Shown here: positions 15,840 to 23,673 of the stretch, one piece after another
How positions within the stretch are numbered: the first letter of the stretch is position 1
Layout of the letters: each line of letters opens with the position of its first letter
Program-made: the position numbers and the translations under genes
NCBI GenBank assembly: GCA_964352715.1
Contig: CAYGSU010000038.1
Location: 1 to 39,245 of the forward strand
Reading direction: 5' to 3'
Length of the DNA stretch: 39,245 nucleotides
Source of the DNA: JAVKBW01 sp964352715
GTDB lineage: Bacteria > Pseudomonadota > Alphaproteobacteria > UBA8366 > Aestuariispiraceae
Notes under the pieces: model-generated
The model's input: the letters and a program-made list of their open reading frames with translations, nothing else
What the model was told of the DNA's origin: nothing
Database searches by the model: none

Positions 15840-17108
15840 CTGTCTTCGAACAAGGATGTCATCATCGTTGGCGCCGGGGCGGCGGGTTTGTCGGCAGCGA
15901 AGGAGCTGTCGAGACTCGGCCTGACCTGTCAGGTGCTGGAAGCCTCGCACAGGATCGGCGGCCGCGCCTATTCTGAAGAAATCGCGCCCAACGAATGGTT
16001 CGATCTGGGCTGCGCCTGGCTGGTTGGGGGCGATTCCAACCCTTTCGTAAAGATCGCTGACGAACTGGGTGTTAAACTTTCAAGAGACAAGAGCGACCGG
16101 TTCCGGCTTCACAATCATCGTTTTCAGCGTGATGGAACCGCTCTGAACGCTGACCAGCAGGCAGCCTGCATCCGGTACTATACTGATTGCTACAAGGCGA
16201 TTGCAGCGGCGGCTGAACAAGGGCGGGATGTTGCCATCAGCGACGTGATCGACATGGATCATGAATACGCGCCGCCCCTTCTCGCCTCAATCGGCACATC
16301 CTGGGGAATGGATGTCGATCAGGTATCGACAACAGACAGCGCGTCAACGAAAGGCGAGCTTGGACATCAGGCTCTCCATGGCTACGGCAATCTGGTTTCC
16401 GCATGGGGGCGCGATGTTGATGTGACCCTCAATTGTCGTGTCGACAAAATCGACTGGTCGGGAACCGGCATAAAACTGGAGACGCCGAAGGGAACCGTTT
16501 CCGGCCGGTGCGCGCTGATCACCGTATCAACGGGGTTTCTCGGATCGGGCGAACTTGTCTTCTCGCCCGGCCTGCCGGACTGGAAGGTCGAAGCGATACA
16601 CAATTTGCCGATGGGAACAGAAAACAAGATCGGTGTTCATTTTGACAAGGATATCTTCGGCGAAGACGGCCGGGCACATTACACCACATGGAATTCAGAC
16701 GGACATGCCGGGAAAGTTGATGCCAGCGTGATGGGGCTGAACACGGCATCGGTCTTCATTGGCGGGCGCTTTGGTATCTGGCTGGAAAAGCAGGGCGCTC
16801 AGGCCATGCAGGATTTTGCGATAGATCGTGTTGCGGATATCTTCGGCAACGGCATTCGCAAGCATGTAGACCGGTGCATCGCAACGGCCTGGGAATCCGA
16901 GCCCTGGACACGCGGGTCCTGGGCCTGCGCCAGACCGGGGCATGCCGACAAAAGAGCCGATCTGGCGCGCCCCATCAATGACGTGCTGTTTTTTGCAGGC
17001 GAAGCGACGGTTTATGGCGGGCAAGGCACCTGCAACGGCGCTTATGACTCCGGCCTTCGGGCCGCACACGAAATCGCCAGAAGCTTGACGCGAGAACAGG
17101 TATGCTAG
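15840..17108 (+). CDS. Flavin-containing amine oxidase (monoamine oxidase family), probable CTG start
   Basis: A 422-residue FAD amine oxidase, expected to oxidise a C-N bond to an imine and release aldehyde, amine and hydrogen peroxide or pass electrons on. The dinucleotide motif VIIVGAGAAGLSAAKEL is at about residues 7-23, and EASHRIGGRAYS at about 36-47 is the RxGGR block. A GMD/FFAGEAT C-terminal FAD contact is present as VLFFAGEATVYGGQGTCNGAY. The first conventional start codon (TTG 15888) would remove the whole GxGxxG motif. CTG 15840, with GGGAG eight bases upstream, restores it. Alternatives are another non-ATG codon or a sequencing error just upstream. It lies 88 bases after the dioxygenase gene and is transcribed with the transporter. 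Confidence 0.85.
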   Translation: MSSNKDVIIVGAGAAGLSAAKELSRLGLTCQVLEASHRIGGRAYSEEIAPNEWFDLGCAWLVGGDSNPFVKIADELGVKLSRDKSDRFRLHNHRFQRDGTALNADQQAACIRYYTDCYKAIAAAAEQGRDVAISDVIDMDHEYAPPLLASIGTSWGMDVDQVSTTDSASTKGELGHQALHGYGNLVSAWGRDVDVTLNCRVDKIDWSGTGIKLETPKGTVSGRCALITVSTGFLGSGELVFSPGLPDWKVEAIHNLPMGTENKIGVHFDKDIFGEDGRAHYTTWNSDGHAGKVDASVMGLNTASVFIGGRFGIWLEKQGAQAMQDFAIDRVADIFGNGIRKHVDRCIATAWESEPWTRGSWACARPGHADKRADLARPINDVLFFAGEATVYGGQGTCNGAYDSGLRAAHEIARSLTREQVC

Positions 17109-17177
17109 GGATAAGCAGCGTCATCAACAGCGATACTGTGAACGACGCGTTAGTCCGGGTTGCAGGGGTTGTGCCGC

Positions 17178-18101
17178 ATGACTGTTGATACCGCCTCTTC
17201 GATTGCAGCCGACCGGAATGCCGGGTCGGACAGCTCTCGCTTCAGCATGACACAGGAAACGCGGCGCGGGCTGACGCTGCTGTCGCCGACACTCATCCTG
17301 CTGGTGCTGACGCTCGCCCTGCCGGTCCTTGTTCTGATCGGCCTCAGTTTCTGGACCCAGGTCGGGATGACCCTGACACCCGGCTTCTCGATGGAAAACT
17401 ACGGTGCGTTCTTCGAGAAGCGAATTTATCGGCTGGTTCTGCTGCGCTCGATTGAGAATTCGGCAATGGTCGCGTCGTTGACCGTCATCCTGGCCTATCC
17501 CGCAGCGTATTTCATCGCCTTCAAGGTCAGAAAGCGGAAGATGCTCTGGCTTATCCTGATAACCCTGCCTTTCTGGACAAGCTATCTGCTGCGCGTTTTC
17601 GCCTGGAAGATCATTCTCGGATACAACGGGGTCATCAATTCGGGTCTCATCTCGATCGGTCTGATCGACGAACCGCTGACCTTCCTGCTGAACAATCGTG
17701 AAGCTGTCATCATCACGCTGGCGCATGCCTGGGCGGCGTTTGCCGTTCTGCCGATCTATGTGTCGCTGGAAAAAATCAATCGCTCGCTTCTGGAAGCCTC
17801 TGCGGATCTGGGAGAAAGCCCGTTCTGGAGTTTCATGCGGGTAACCCTTCCCCTGTCATTGCCCGGCGTCATGGCCGCGTTCCTGCTGGTCTTCATCCCG
17901 ACGGTCGGCGACTACGTCACGCCGAAACTGGTCGGCGGCAATAACGGTGTAATGATCGGTAACCTGGTTCAAACGCAATTCGGGCGCGGAAACAACTGGC
18001 CGCTTGGCGCTGCAATATCGATCATTTCGATGGTTACGATTACCGCCGTCGTCTGCGGCGTTCTGCTTTTGACGCATCAGATCAAAAAGAGGTTGGCATG
18101 A
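17178..18101 (+). CDS. ABC transporter permease, polyamine PotB type
   Basis: A 307-residue inner-membrane permease with six predicted helices. The first is TLLSPTLILLVLTLALPVLVLIGLSFW near residues 30-55. The cytoplasmic EAA loop is LEASADLGESPFWSFMRVTLPLSLPG, which docks onto the ATPase. The start at ATG 17178 is chosen because AGGGG lies ten bases upstream; an upstream TTG at 17160 is less likely. The next gene overlaps its stop by four bases (ATGA), showing translational coupling. It forms the heteromeric channel with the following permease for the ligand of the Tat-exported binding protein. Confidence 0.93.
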   Translation: MTVDTASSIAADRNAGSDSSRFSMTQETRRGLTLLSPTLILLVLTLALPVLVLIGLSFWTQVGMTLTPGFSMENYGAFFEKRIYRLVLLRSIENSAMVASLTVILAYPAAYFIAFKVRKRKMLWLILITLPFWTSYLLRVFAWKIILGYNGVINSGLISIGLIDEPLTFLLNNREAVIITLAHAWAAFAVLPIYVSLEKINRSLLEASADLGESPFWSFMRVTLPLSLPGVMAAFLLVFIPTVGDYVTPKLVGGNNGVMIGNLVQTQFGRGNNWPLGAAISIISMVTITAVVCGVLLLTHQIKKRLA

Positions 18102-18919
18102 GGATCGGCGGCAAAAAATTACCTTTCTCACTAGCCGGCTCCTACACCGTCATTTATCTGGCGTTCCTGTACATACCGGTTCTGTTTCTGCCGTTGTTCT
18201 CCTTCAACGATGCGATCTATATCGCGTTTCCGATTCAGGACTTTACGCTGCAGTGGTATGAGGAAATGTCCGAAAGCACCGCCCTGCTGAACGCGCTGGA
18301 AAACAGCGTTAAGGTGGGCGTGGTTGTCTCGATCATATCGACAATCCTTGGCACAATGGCGGCAAAGGCGTTTACCCGCTATACCGTTCCCTATAACCGG
18401 TCGCTCAAGGGGTTCATAACGATCCCTCTGGTGATCCCGTTGATCATCCTCGGCATTTCGCTGCTGGTCGTGTTCAGCCAGGCCAATGTGCCGCTGACCC
18501 TGATAACCATCGGGATCGGCCATGTCGTGATCTGTGTGCCCTTTTCGATGCTGGTGATGATGTCGCGTCTGGAAGGGTTTGACAAAGGCCTGGAGGAAGC
18601 ATCGCAGGATCTGGGCGAAACTCCCTGGATGACCTTCTGGCGGTTGACCTTCCCGCTTTCGCTGCCGGGAATTGTATCCAGCCTTCTGCTGTGTTTCACG
18701 ATCTCGTTCGATGAATTCATCCTGGCCTTCTTCCTGTCAGGCGACGAACCGACACTGCCGATTTATATATGGAGCCAGTTGCGGTTCCCCACCAAACTGC
18801 CGAGCGTGCTTGCGCTGGGGTCATGCATTCTGGTGGTCAGCATCTTTGTTGTTGTCTTCGCCGAGTGGTTTAGACGGCTGGGAACACAACCCTCTGATTC
18901 AGGAAAAGACACGATATGA
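18098..18919 (+). CDS. ABC transporter permease, polyamine PotC type
   Basis: A 273-residue inner-membrane permease with six predicted helices. The opening segment is SYTVIYLAFLYIPVLFLPLFSF, where PotC proteins typically have LPxxxLxxFSFN. The EAA loop is LEEASQDLGETPWMTFWRLTFPLSLPG. The C-terminal helix is LALGSCILVVSIFVVVFAEWF. Four-base ATGA overlaps join it to the genes on both sides, so the two permeases and the ATPase are made together. Confidence 0.93.
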   Translation: MRIGGKKLPFSLAGSYTVIYLAFLYIPVLFLPLFSFNDAIYIAFPIQDFTLQWYEEMSESTALLNALENSVKVGVVVSIISTILGTMAAKAFTRYTVPYNRSLKGFITIPLVIPLIILGISLLVVFSQANVPLTLITIGIGHVVICVPFSMLVMMSRLEGFDKGLEEASQDLGETPWMTFWRLTFPLSLPGIVSSLLLCFTISFDEFILAFFLSGDEPTLPIYIWSQLRFPTKLPSVLALGSCILVVSIFVVVFAEWFRRLGTQPSDSGKDTI

Positions 18920-20037
18920 ATGACGAGAGCTTCATCAGCATCCAGAGTCTCTCCAAGCGTTTTGGGTCGGTCAAAGCGGTAGACGATGTGTCCATCGATA
19001 TCAGGCGAGGTGAATTCTTCTCGCTGCTCGGGCCGTCGGGCTGCGGCAAGACAACGCTGATGCGAATTATTGCAGGGTTTGAAGAAGCGAGTGCAGGCGA
19101 TGTCTACATTGACGGTCAACCCATGGGTTACACCCCGCCGCACAAGCGCCCCGTCAACATGGTGTTTCAGAACTACGCGATTTTTCCGCATCTGACCGTA
19201 CAGCAAAACATCGCCTACGGCCTGCGGAAGGACAAGTTGCCAAAAGATCAGATGAACCGGATGGTCGAGGAAGCGCTGGAAATGATCAAGCTGCCGGGCT
19301 ACGGCTCGCGCGGCGCACATCAGCTTTCCGGCGGCCAGAGACAGCGTATCGCACTGGCGCGCGCCCTGATCAAGAAACCGAAGGTGCTGCTGCTGGACGA
19401 GCCGCTGGGGGCTCTTGACAAGAAACTGCGCGAACAGATGCAGCTTGAACTGAGGGAGCTGCAGAAAAGTGTCGGTATCACGTTCATTTTTGTGACCCAT
19501 GACCAGGAAGAAGCCATGACCATGTCTGACCGGATCGCCGTGATGAGCGAAGGTCAGGTGCTGGAAGTGGGGGCGCCGCCGCAACTGTATCACCATCCGA
19601 AAACACATTTCGTGGCTGATTTTCTGGGCTCGATGAATTTCTTCGACGGCAAGGTAAGCGGCATCTCGGGTGAGGTGGCGCAGGTTGATACCGAGAATCT
19701 GGGCATGATCCGGATAAACAAGGGCGATCGGTCGCTGTCGCAGGGCGAAGCTGTCGTCGTCGCGCTTCGGCCGGAACACATTACTGTCTCGACGCAGAAA
19801 GCAGAAGGCGATGCGAACACTGTCGGTGGTCAGATCGAGAATACCGCCTTTCTGGGCGATCGGTCGCATATCTATGTTTCAGTGAACGGCGGCAACAGCA
19901 CGGTCATGGCGCTGATGCAGAATGTCGACGGTCGGGTCGCGGAGAGGGATGAGAAGAATAAGGATGTCTGGCTGAACTGGAGCCATGATGCCGGTGTATT
20001 GCTGCCGAAGGGTGAGCATTCGCGCCCGGGGCGTTAA
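18916..20037 (+). CDS. ABC transporter ATP-binding protein, polyamine PotA type
   Basis: A 373-residue ATPase of the importer. Walker A is GPSGCGKTT near residues 39-47, the Q loop is VFQNYAIFPH, the signature is LSGGQRQRIALARAL, Walker B is VLLLDEPLGALD, and the switch histidine is in FVTHDQEEA. The C-terminal third is a regulatory TOBE-type domain (VALRPEHITV and a second strand set after residue 280), as in PotA and MalK. All catalytic residues are intact. Translation is coupled to the upstream permease, and a small membrane-protein gene follows five bases after the stop. Confidence 0.93.
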   Translation: MNDESFISIQSLSKRFGSVKAVDDVSIDIRRGEFFSLLGPSGCGKTTLMRIIAGFEEASAGDVYIDGQPMGYTPPHKRPVNMVFQNYAIFPHLTVQQNIAYGLRKDKLPKDQMNRMVEEALEMIKLPGYGSRGAHQLSGGQRQRIALARALIKKPKVLLLDEPLGALDKKLREQMQLELRELQKSVGITFIFVTHDQEEAMTMSDRIAVMSEGQVLEVGAPPQLYHHPKTHFVADFLGSMNFFDGKVSGISGEVAQVDTENLGMIRINKGDRSLSQGEAVVVALRPEHITVSTQKAEGDANTVGGQIENTAFLGDRSHIYVSVNGGNSTVMALMQNVDGRVAERDEKNKDVWLNWSHDAGVLLPKGEHSRPGR

Positions 20038-20042
20038 CGCGG

Positions 20043-20252
20043 ATGAGCCGGCGCATGGCAATAGGTGGCGTCATCCTGTGTCTGTTGCTGGCCGGTGGCG
20101 GCGTTCTAGTCTACCGGATCTATGAAACGCAGCAGTCCGAAAAAGCCCTGATTCTGAATTGCACCACCTGCGATTCCCGCAAGGCAAACCAGATCCGCTC
20201 AAGAGAGCCCCTTCTTGAACAAGACGCCGAAGACACGTCTGATGACCAGTGA
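20043..20252 (+). CDS. Small single-pass membrane protein with CxxC motif, function unknown
   Basis: A 69-residue protein with a basic N terminus (MSRRMA), one hydrophobic helix (IGGVILCLLLAGGGVLVYRI), then a short exported or periplasmic-facing polar part containing NCTTCDSRKAN (CxxC at about residues 40-43) and an acidic tail (EQDAEDTSDDQ). The cysteine inside the helix does not sit in a lipobox. It starts five bases after the ATPase stop, so it is very probably the last gene of the transporter/oxidase operon. The CxxC could bind metal or act in thiol exchange. I do not recognise the family, and the case for coding rests on position, membrane pattern and length. Confidence 0.6.
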   Translation: MSRRMAIGGVILCLLLAGGGVLVYRIYETQQSEKALILNCTTCDSRKANQIRSREPLLEQDAEDTSDDQ

Positions 20253-20276
20253 CGGGCCGTTCCGGCGAAAGCCCTG

Positions 20277-20732
20277 TTATAGAATGCCCTGGGTCTGCGT
20301 CGTTTCGTCAAAATACTTGATAAAGAATGTCTTGCTGAGTGCGGGGTGGCGGGTGTTGCGCCTGACGAACTCAACGGTAAAGCCGCACTTTTCATAAAAA
20401 GCCACCGCCTGAAACGCGTTCGTCACCAGATTGATGTTGTTGTAGCCCTTGCCGGAAAACCGGCTTTCAAGATCGGCCAGCAACGCGCTGCCGATTCCCC
20501 TGTTGCGATGGCCTTCATCAACCCAGAGATCATCGACATAAATTTCAGCATAGGCCGTGTAAGCCGTGAGAACACCAACTGCCGCCCCGGCGTCGCTTCG
20601 GAACACAAGGTGGAACTGGCGATAACCGCAGACCACCCCGTGACTTTTTTCATAGGCCGTATGGCCGCGCTCGATCGTCTCCTCAAGCTCTGCCGGAATC
20701 ATATCCAGGCAGTCGATTCTTTGCTCTGACAT
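20277..20732 (-). CDS. GNAT-family N-acetyltransferase
   Basis: A 151-residue acetyl-CoA-dependent acetyltransferase, single GNAT domain. Strand 4 and motif A are visible as AEIYVDDLWVDEGHRNRGIGSALLADLE, with the RNRGIG acetyl-CoA pyrophosphate loop. Motif B is NLVTNAFQAVAFYEKCGFTVEF. The start at ATG 20732 is chosen for GAGGAG with an eight-base spacer; an in-frame ATG at 20768 lacks this. It is the last gene of the minus-strand amidase/transporter run (48 bases after the first amidase stop), so it may acetylate a product or protect the cell from an imported compound. Substrate unknown. Confidence 0.87.
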   Translation of the reverse strand: MSEQRIDCLDMIPAELEETIERGHTAYEKSHGVVCGYRQFHLVFRSDAGAAVGVLTAYTAYAEIYVDDLWVDEGHRNRGIGSALLADLESRFSGKGYNNINLVTNAFQAVAFYEKCGFTVEFVRRNTRHPALSKTFFIKYFDETTQTQGIL

Positions 20733-20780
20733 TCTACGCGCTCCTCTTCGCGCTCCGTCCTGTTGCACCCGTTTACGCCG

Positions 20781-22205
20781 CTATATCCCCGGATGCGGCG
20801 GCCTAGTGTAGGACCACGGTTTCTGCTTTTCCAGCGCACCGGCTATATGGAAGACGGTCGGTTCGTCATAAGGGCGGCCGACAATCTGCACCCCTGTCGG
20901 GACGCCACTGTCGGCGATGCCGGACGGCACGGCGATGACCGGGCAGCGGCCGAACATGTTCCAGATCGCCGTCATCGATGTTTCCGTATCGGTCACCCGC
21001 TTGCCGTTCACCTCGATCGTGGTTTTCTGCCAGCCGGTCGCCGGAATATCCGGGCAGGTTGTCGTGGGTGTTATCAGCGCATCGTATTCCCGGAACAGCG
21101 GTCCTAGGTGATCGCGCCAGACTTCGCCCGCCAGCTCAACCGACCGGCGGTAATCGGCCGCCGTATAGCTGTTCGCCGTATCGACCAGTTCCTGAACATA
21201 GTCGCTGACCTGATCGCCGTGTTTTGCAAAAACGTCGTTGAGGTACCCGGCAAACAGAAATTCCTGCGATCCGTGGGCAAGGCGAACGACTTCTCCCGCC
21301 CAGTCGATATCGACATCCTCGACCACTGCGCCGGCGGCGCGCAGCGCCTCCACGCTGGCCTGGGTTTCGCGGATCACATCCCCGCTTACCTCGTAAACGC
21401 CGAGGTCCATCGAGACGGCAATCTTCATCCCGGCGGCATCGTAACTGCCGGTGGGCAGGCTGATCGTATCGACGAGCGAATTGTGATCCCGCGCATCAAA
21501 GCCGGACATCAGGTTCGTCATTACCGCGCAATCGGTCACGGTTCTGGCCATCGGCCCGAGATGGCAATAGGTCTGGAAAGACCCGGCCCCGACCATCGGA
21601 ATGCGGCCATAGGGCGCCTGATAGGCGACGACGCCGCACTGGCTTGCCGGCTGGCGGATCGATCCGGTCAGATCGCTACCTGTCGCCAGGGTCGCAGCGC
21701 CTGCCGCCAGCGCCGCCGCCGACCCGCCGGAAGATCCGCCGGGCGAGACACCATGCCGCCAGGGGTTATGCGTCACACCCCACATCCGGGATTGGGTTGT
21801 GTAGAGCCAGCCGAATTCGGGGCAGGTCGTGCGCGCGAACACAATCGCACCGGCATCGAGAAGCCGCTGGATATCGGGGTCCGTTTCGGTCGCAATCGCA
21901 CTCGCATAGACGAGCGATCCGTCGGTCGTCCGTTGACCGGCGATCTTGCTCATGTCCTTCACCGCCAGCGGTATCCCTTCCAGCGACCGCGCGCGGCCTC
22001 CGGTTCCGGCAAAGACCGCTTCTGCTTCCCGGGCGCGCCGCATCGCCAGTTCGAAATACCGGTCCGCGAACGGGTTGACGGTTTGCGCTATGTCGTCATA
22101 GCGCGCGATCAGCGCATCCAGCAGTTCGACCGGCGACAGCGACCTGTCACGAAACCGCTTGCCGGCTTCCATGGCCGACATGAAGATCAGGTCCGTATCA
22201 GCCAT
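20781..22205 (-). CDS. Amidase-signature family hydrolase (variant nucleophile loop)
   Basis: A 474-residue amidase of the Ser-cisSer-Lys class. The catalytic Lys83 is in AVKDM, the cis-Ser is Ser158 in SPGGSSGGSAAALAAG, and the nucleophile Ser182 is in GSDLTGSIRQPA. The last motif normally reads GSDxGGSIR. Here a Thr replaces the first Gly of the pair that shapes the oxyanion hole, which may alter activity or specificity. GatA-specific features are not evident, so this is a small-molecule amidase, not a tRNA amidotransferase subunit. It lies 12 bases after a second amidase in an operon with a dipeptide-type transporter, which suggests hydrolysis of an imported amide. Confidence 0.88.
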   Translation of the reverse strand: MADTDLIFMSAMEAGKRFRDRSLSPVELLDALIARYDDIAQTVNPFADRYFELAMRRAREAEAVFAGTGGRARSLEGIPLAVKDMSKIAGQRTTDGSLVYASAIATETDPDIQRLLDAGAIVFARTTCPEFGWLYTTQSRMWGVTHNPWRHGVSPGGSSGGSAAALAAGAATLATGSDLTGSIRQPASQCGVVAYQAPYGRIPMVGAGSFQTYCHLGPMARTVTDCAVMTNLMSGFDARDHNSLVDTISLPTGSYDAAGMKIAVSMDLGVYEVSGDVIRETQASVEALRAAGAVVEDVDIDWAGEVVRLAHGSQEFLFAGYLNDVFAKHGDQVSDYVQELVDTANSYTAADYRRSVELAGEVWRDHLGPLFREYDALITPTTTCPDIPATGWQKTTIEVNGKRVTDTETSMTAIWNMFGRCPVIAVPSGIADSGVPTGVQIVGRPYDEPTVFHIAGALEKQKPWSYTRPPHPGI

Positions 22206-22217
22206 GATTAACTTCCG

Positions 22218-23648
22218 TCATATCAGCGGGCGACGCTCGGGCGCGTCCAGCCAGGGTTGCGCCTTTTCAAACGCTGTCGCGACCCGGAACACACGTTCGT
22301 CGTCGAGATGCCGCGCGGTGATCTGAAGGCTCGTCGGCAGGCCGTTGCCGCCGATGCCCGAGGGAACCGACAGAACGGGTATCCGCCCCAGCATGTTGAA
22401 CGGGTGGCACATGCACCAACCATACAGCGGATCGACCGTCTTGCCGTTGATGACGACTGGGTCTTTGGGATTCTGATCGGCGGGTATTTCATGAAAGTTC
22501 ATTGTTGGGCAAACGAACGCAAAGTGCTCGTCCATGATGGCGCCGACGTGCCGGGACATTTTCAGTTGCATTTCGTAGGCGGCGAAAAAGTCTGCCGCGG
22601 TGGATTTACCGCTGGCCTCGGCGCAGTAGGTTGCCCAGGGGGACGCCAGTGACGGATCCGTATCCACCATTTCCTTGATGTACCCGCCGAAGAGATGATC
22701 GAGGTAGTTCTGCACTGCTCTGTCGGCCTCCGCAGTCCACCCGAAATCGACCTCGACCAGCTCCGCACCCAGATCCGACAGCACATCGAGCGCCGTCAGC
22801 GTGTTTTTCCTGACATGTTCGTCCACCTCGAAGAATCCGAGATCCATCGACCAGGCGATTTTCAATCCCCGAATGTCTTCATACGTATCAGGCAGGATGT
22901 ATTTCGGCCTGATCGATGCGTTATCCAGCGGGTGCGGGCCACACAGGATATTCTGCATCATCGCGGCATCGTCGACCGTTCGGCTCATCGGCCCGACTAC
23001 CGCATACATATCGAAGGCGAAAGGCGTGTTGTCCGGATTGCGGCCATAGGGCGGCTTGAAGCCGACGACGCCGCAACAGCCAGCGGGAATGCGGATGGAA
23101 CCACCGATATCGGAACCGGTTGCCAGCGGCGTCGTGCCAGCGGCAAGCGACGCAGCGGACCCGCCGGACGACCCGCCACAAGTATAGCCGTGTTTCCACG
23201 GGGTGTGGGTTGTTCCATGAATTCGCGAATCCGCCGTGCCTGAGCAGGAAAATTCCGGCGTTGTGGTTCTTGCATGCACAATACAACCGGCGTCGATCAA
23301 CCGCTGGACGGCGTACTGGGTTTCGGTGCTGATATTGTCCTTCAGATACAACGAACCGTTGGTCATCGGCTGGCCTTCAATGTCCATTTCATCCTTGATG
23401 GCGATTGGCAGCCCTTCCAGCGGGCGGGCCTTGCCGTCGCCGCCGGCATAGACGGCTTCCGCCTTTTTCGCCTGGTCCATCGCTTCATCGAACCACTTGA
23501 AGGCGAAGGCGTTGATCGTCGGTTCCGTTTCAGCCGCGCGGTTGATGAGGTTTTCAAGGTATTCAACGGGCGACAGCGACCGCGCCCGGAATTTCGCCAG
23601 AACCTCGCGGGCAGGCATGTAACACAAATCTAGATCGGCGGAAGACAT
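22218..23648 (-). CDS. Amidase-signature family hydrolase (canonical motifs)
   Basis: A 476-residue amidase. Lys85 is in AIKDEMD, the cis-Ser is Ser160 in CGGSSGGSAASLAAG, and nucleophile Ser184 is in GSDIGGSIRIPA, so the complete triad is present. The start at ATG 23648 is chosen because GGAG lies nine bases upstream; the ATG at 23663 has no ribosome site. It is 25 bases downstream of the ATPase gene. The two adjacent amidases share the same architecture (RSLSPVE near the N terminus and NGSLYL/DGSLVYA after the lysine) but differ at the oxyanion loop, suggesting an old duplication with divided roles. The substrate is probably what the transporter brings in. Confidence 0.9.
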   Translation of the reverse strand: MSSADLDLCYMPAREVLAKFRARSLSPVEYLENLINRAAETEPTINAFAFKWFDEAMDQAKKAEAVYAGGDGKARPLEGLPIAIKDEMDIEGQPMTNGSLYLKDNISTETQYAVQRLIDAGCIVHARTTTPEFSCSGTADSRIHGTTHTPWKHGYTCGGSSGGSAASLAAGTTPLATGSDIGGSIRIPAGCCGVVGFKPPYGRNPDNTPFAFDMYAVVGPMSRTVDDAAMMQNILCGPHPLDNASIRPKYILPDTYEDIRGLKIAWSMDLGFFEVDEHVRKNTLTALDVLSDLGAELVEVDFGWTAEADRAVQNYLDHLFGGYIKEMVDTDPSLASPWATYCAEASGKSTAADFFAAYEMQLKMSRHVGAIMDEHFAFVCPTMNFHEIPADQNPKDPVVINGKTVDPLYGWCMCHPFNMLGRIPVLSVPSGIGGNGLPTSLQITARHLDDERVFRVATAFEKAQPWLDAPERRPLI

Positions 23649-23673
23649 CGCGCGTAACTCCATGAACAGGGGT

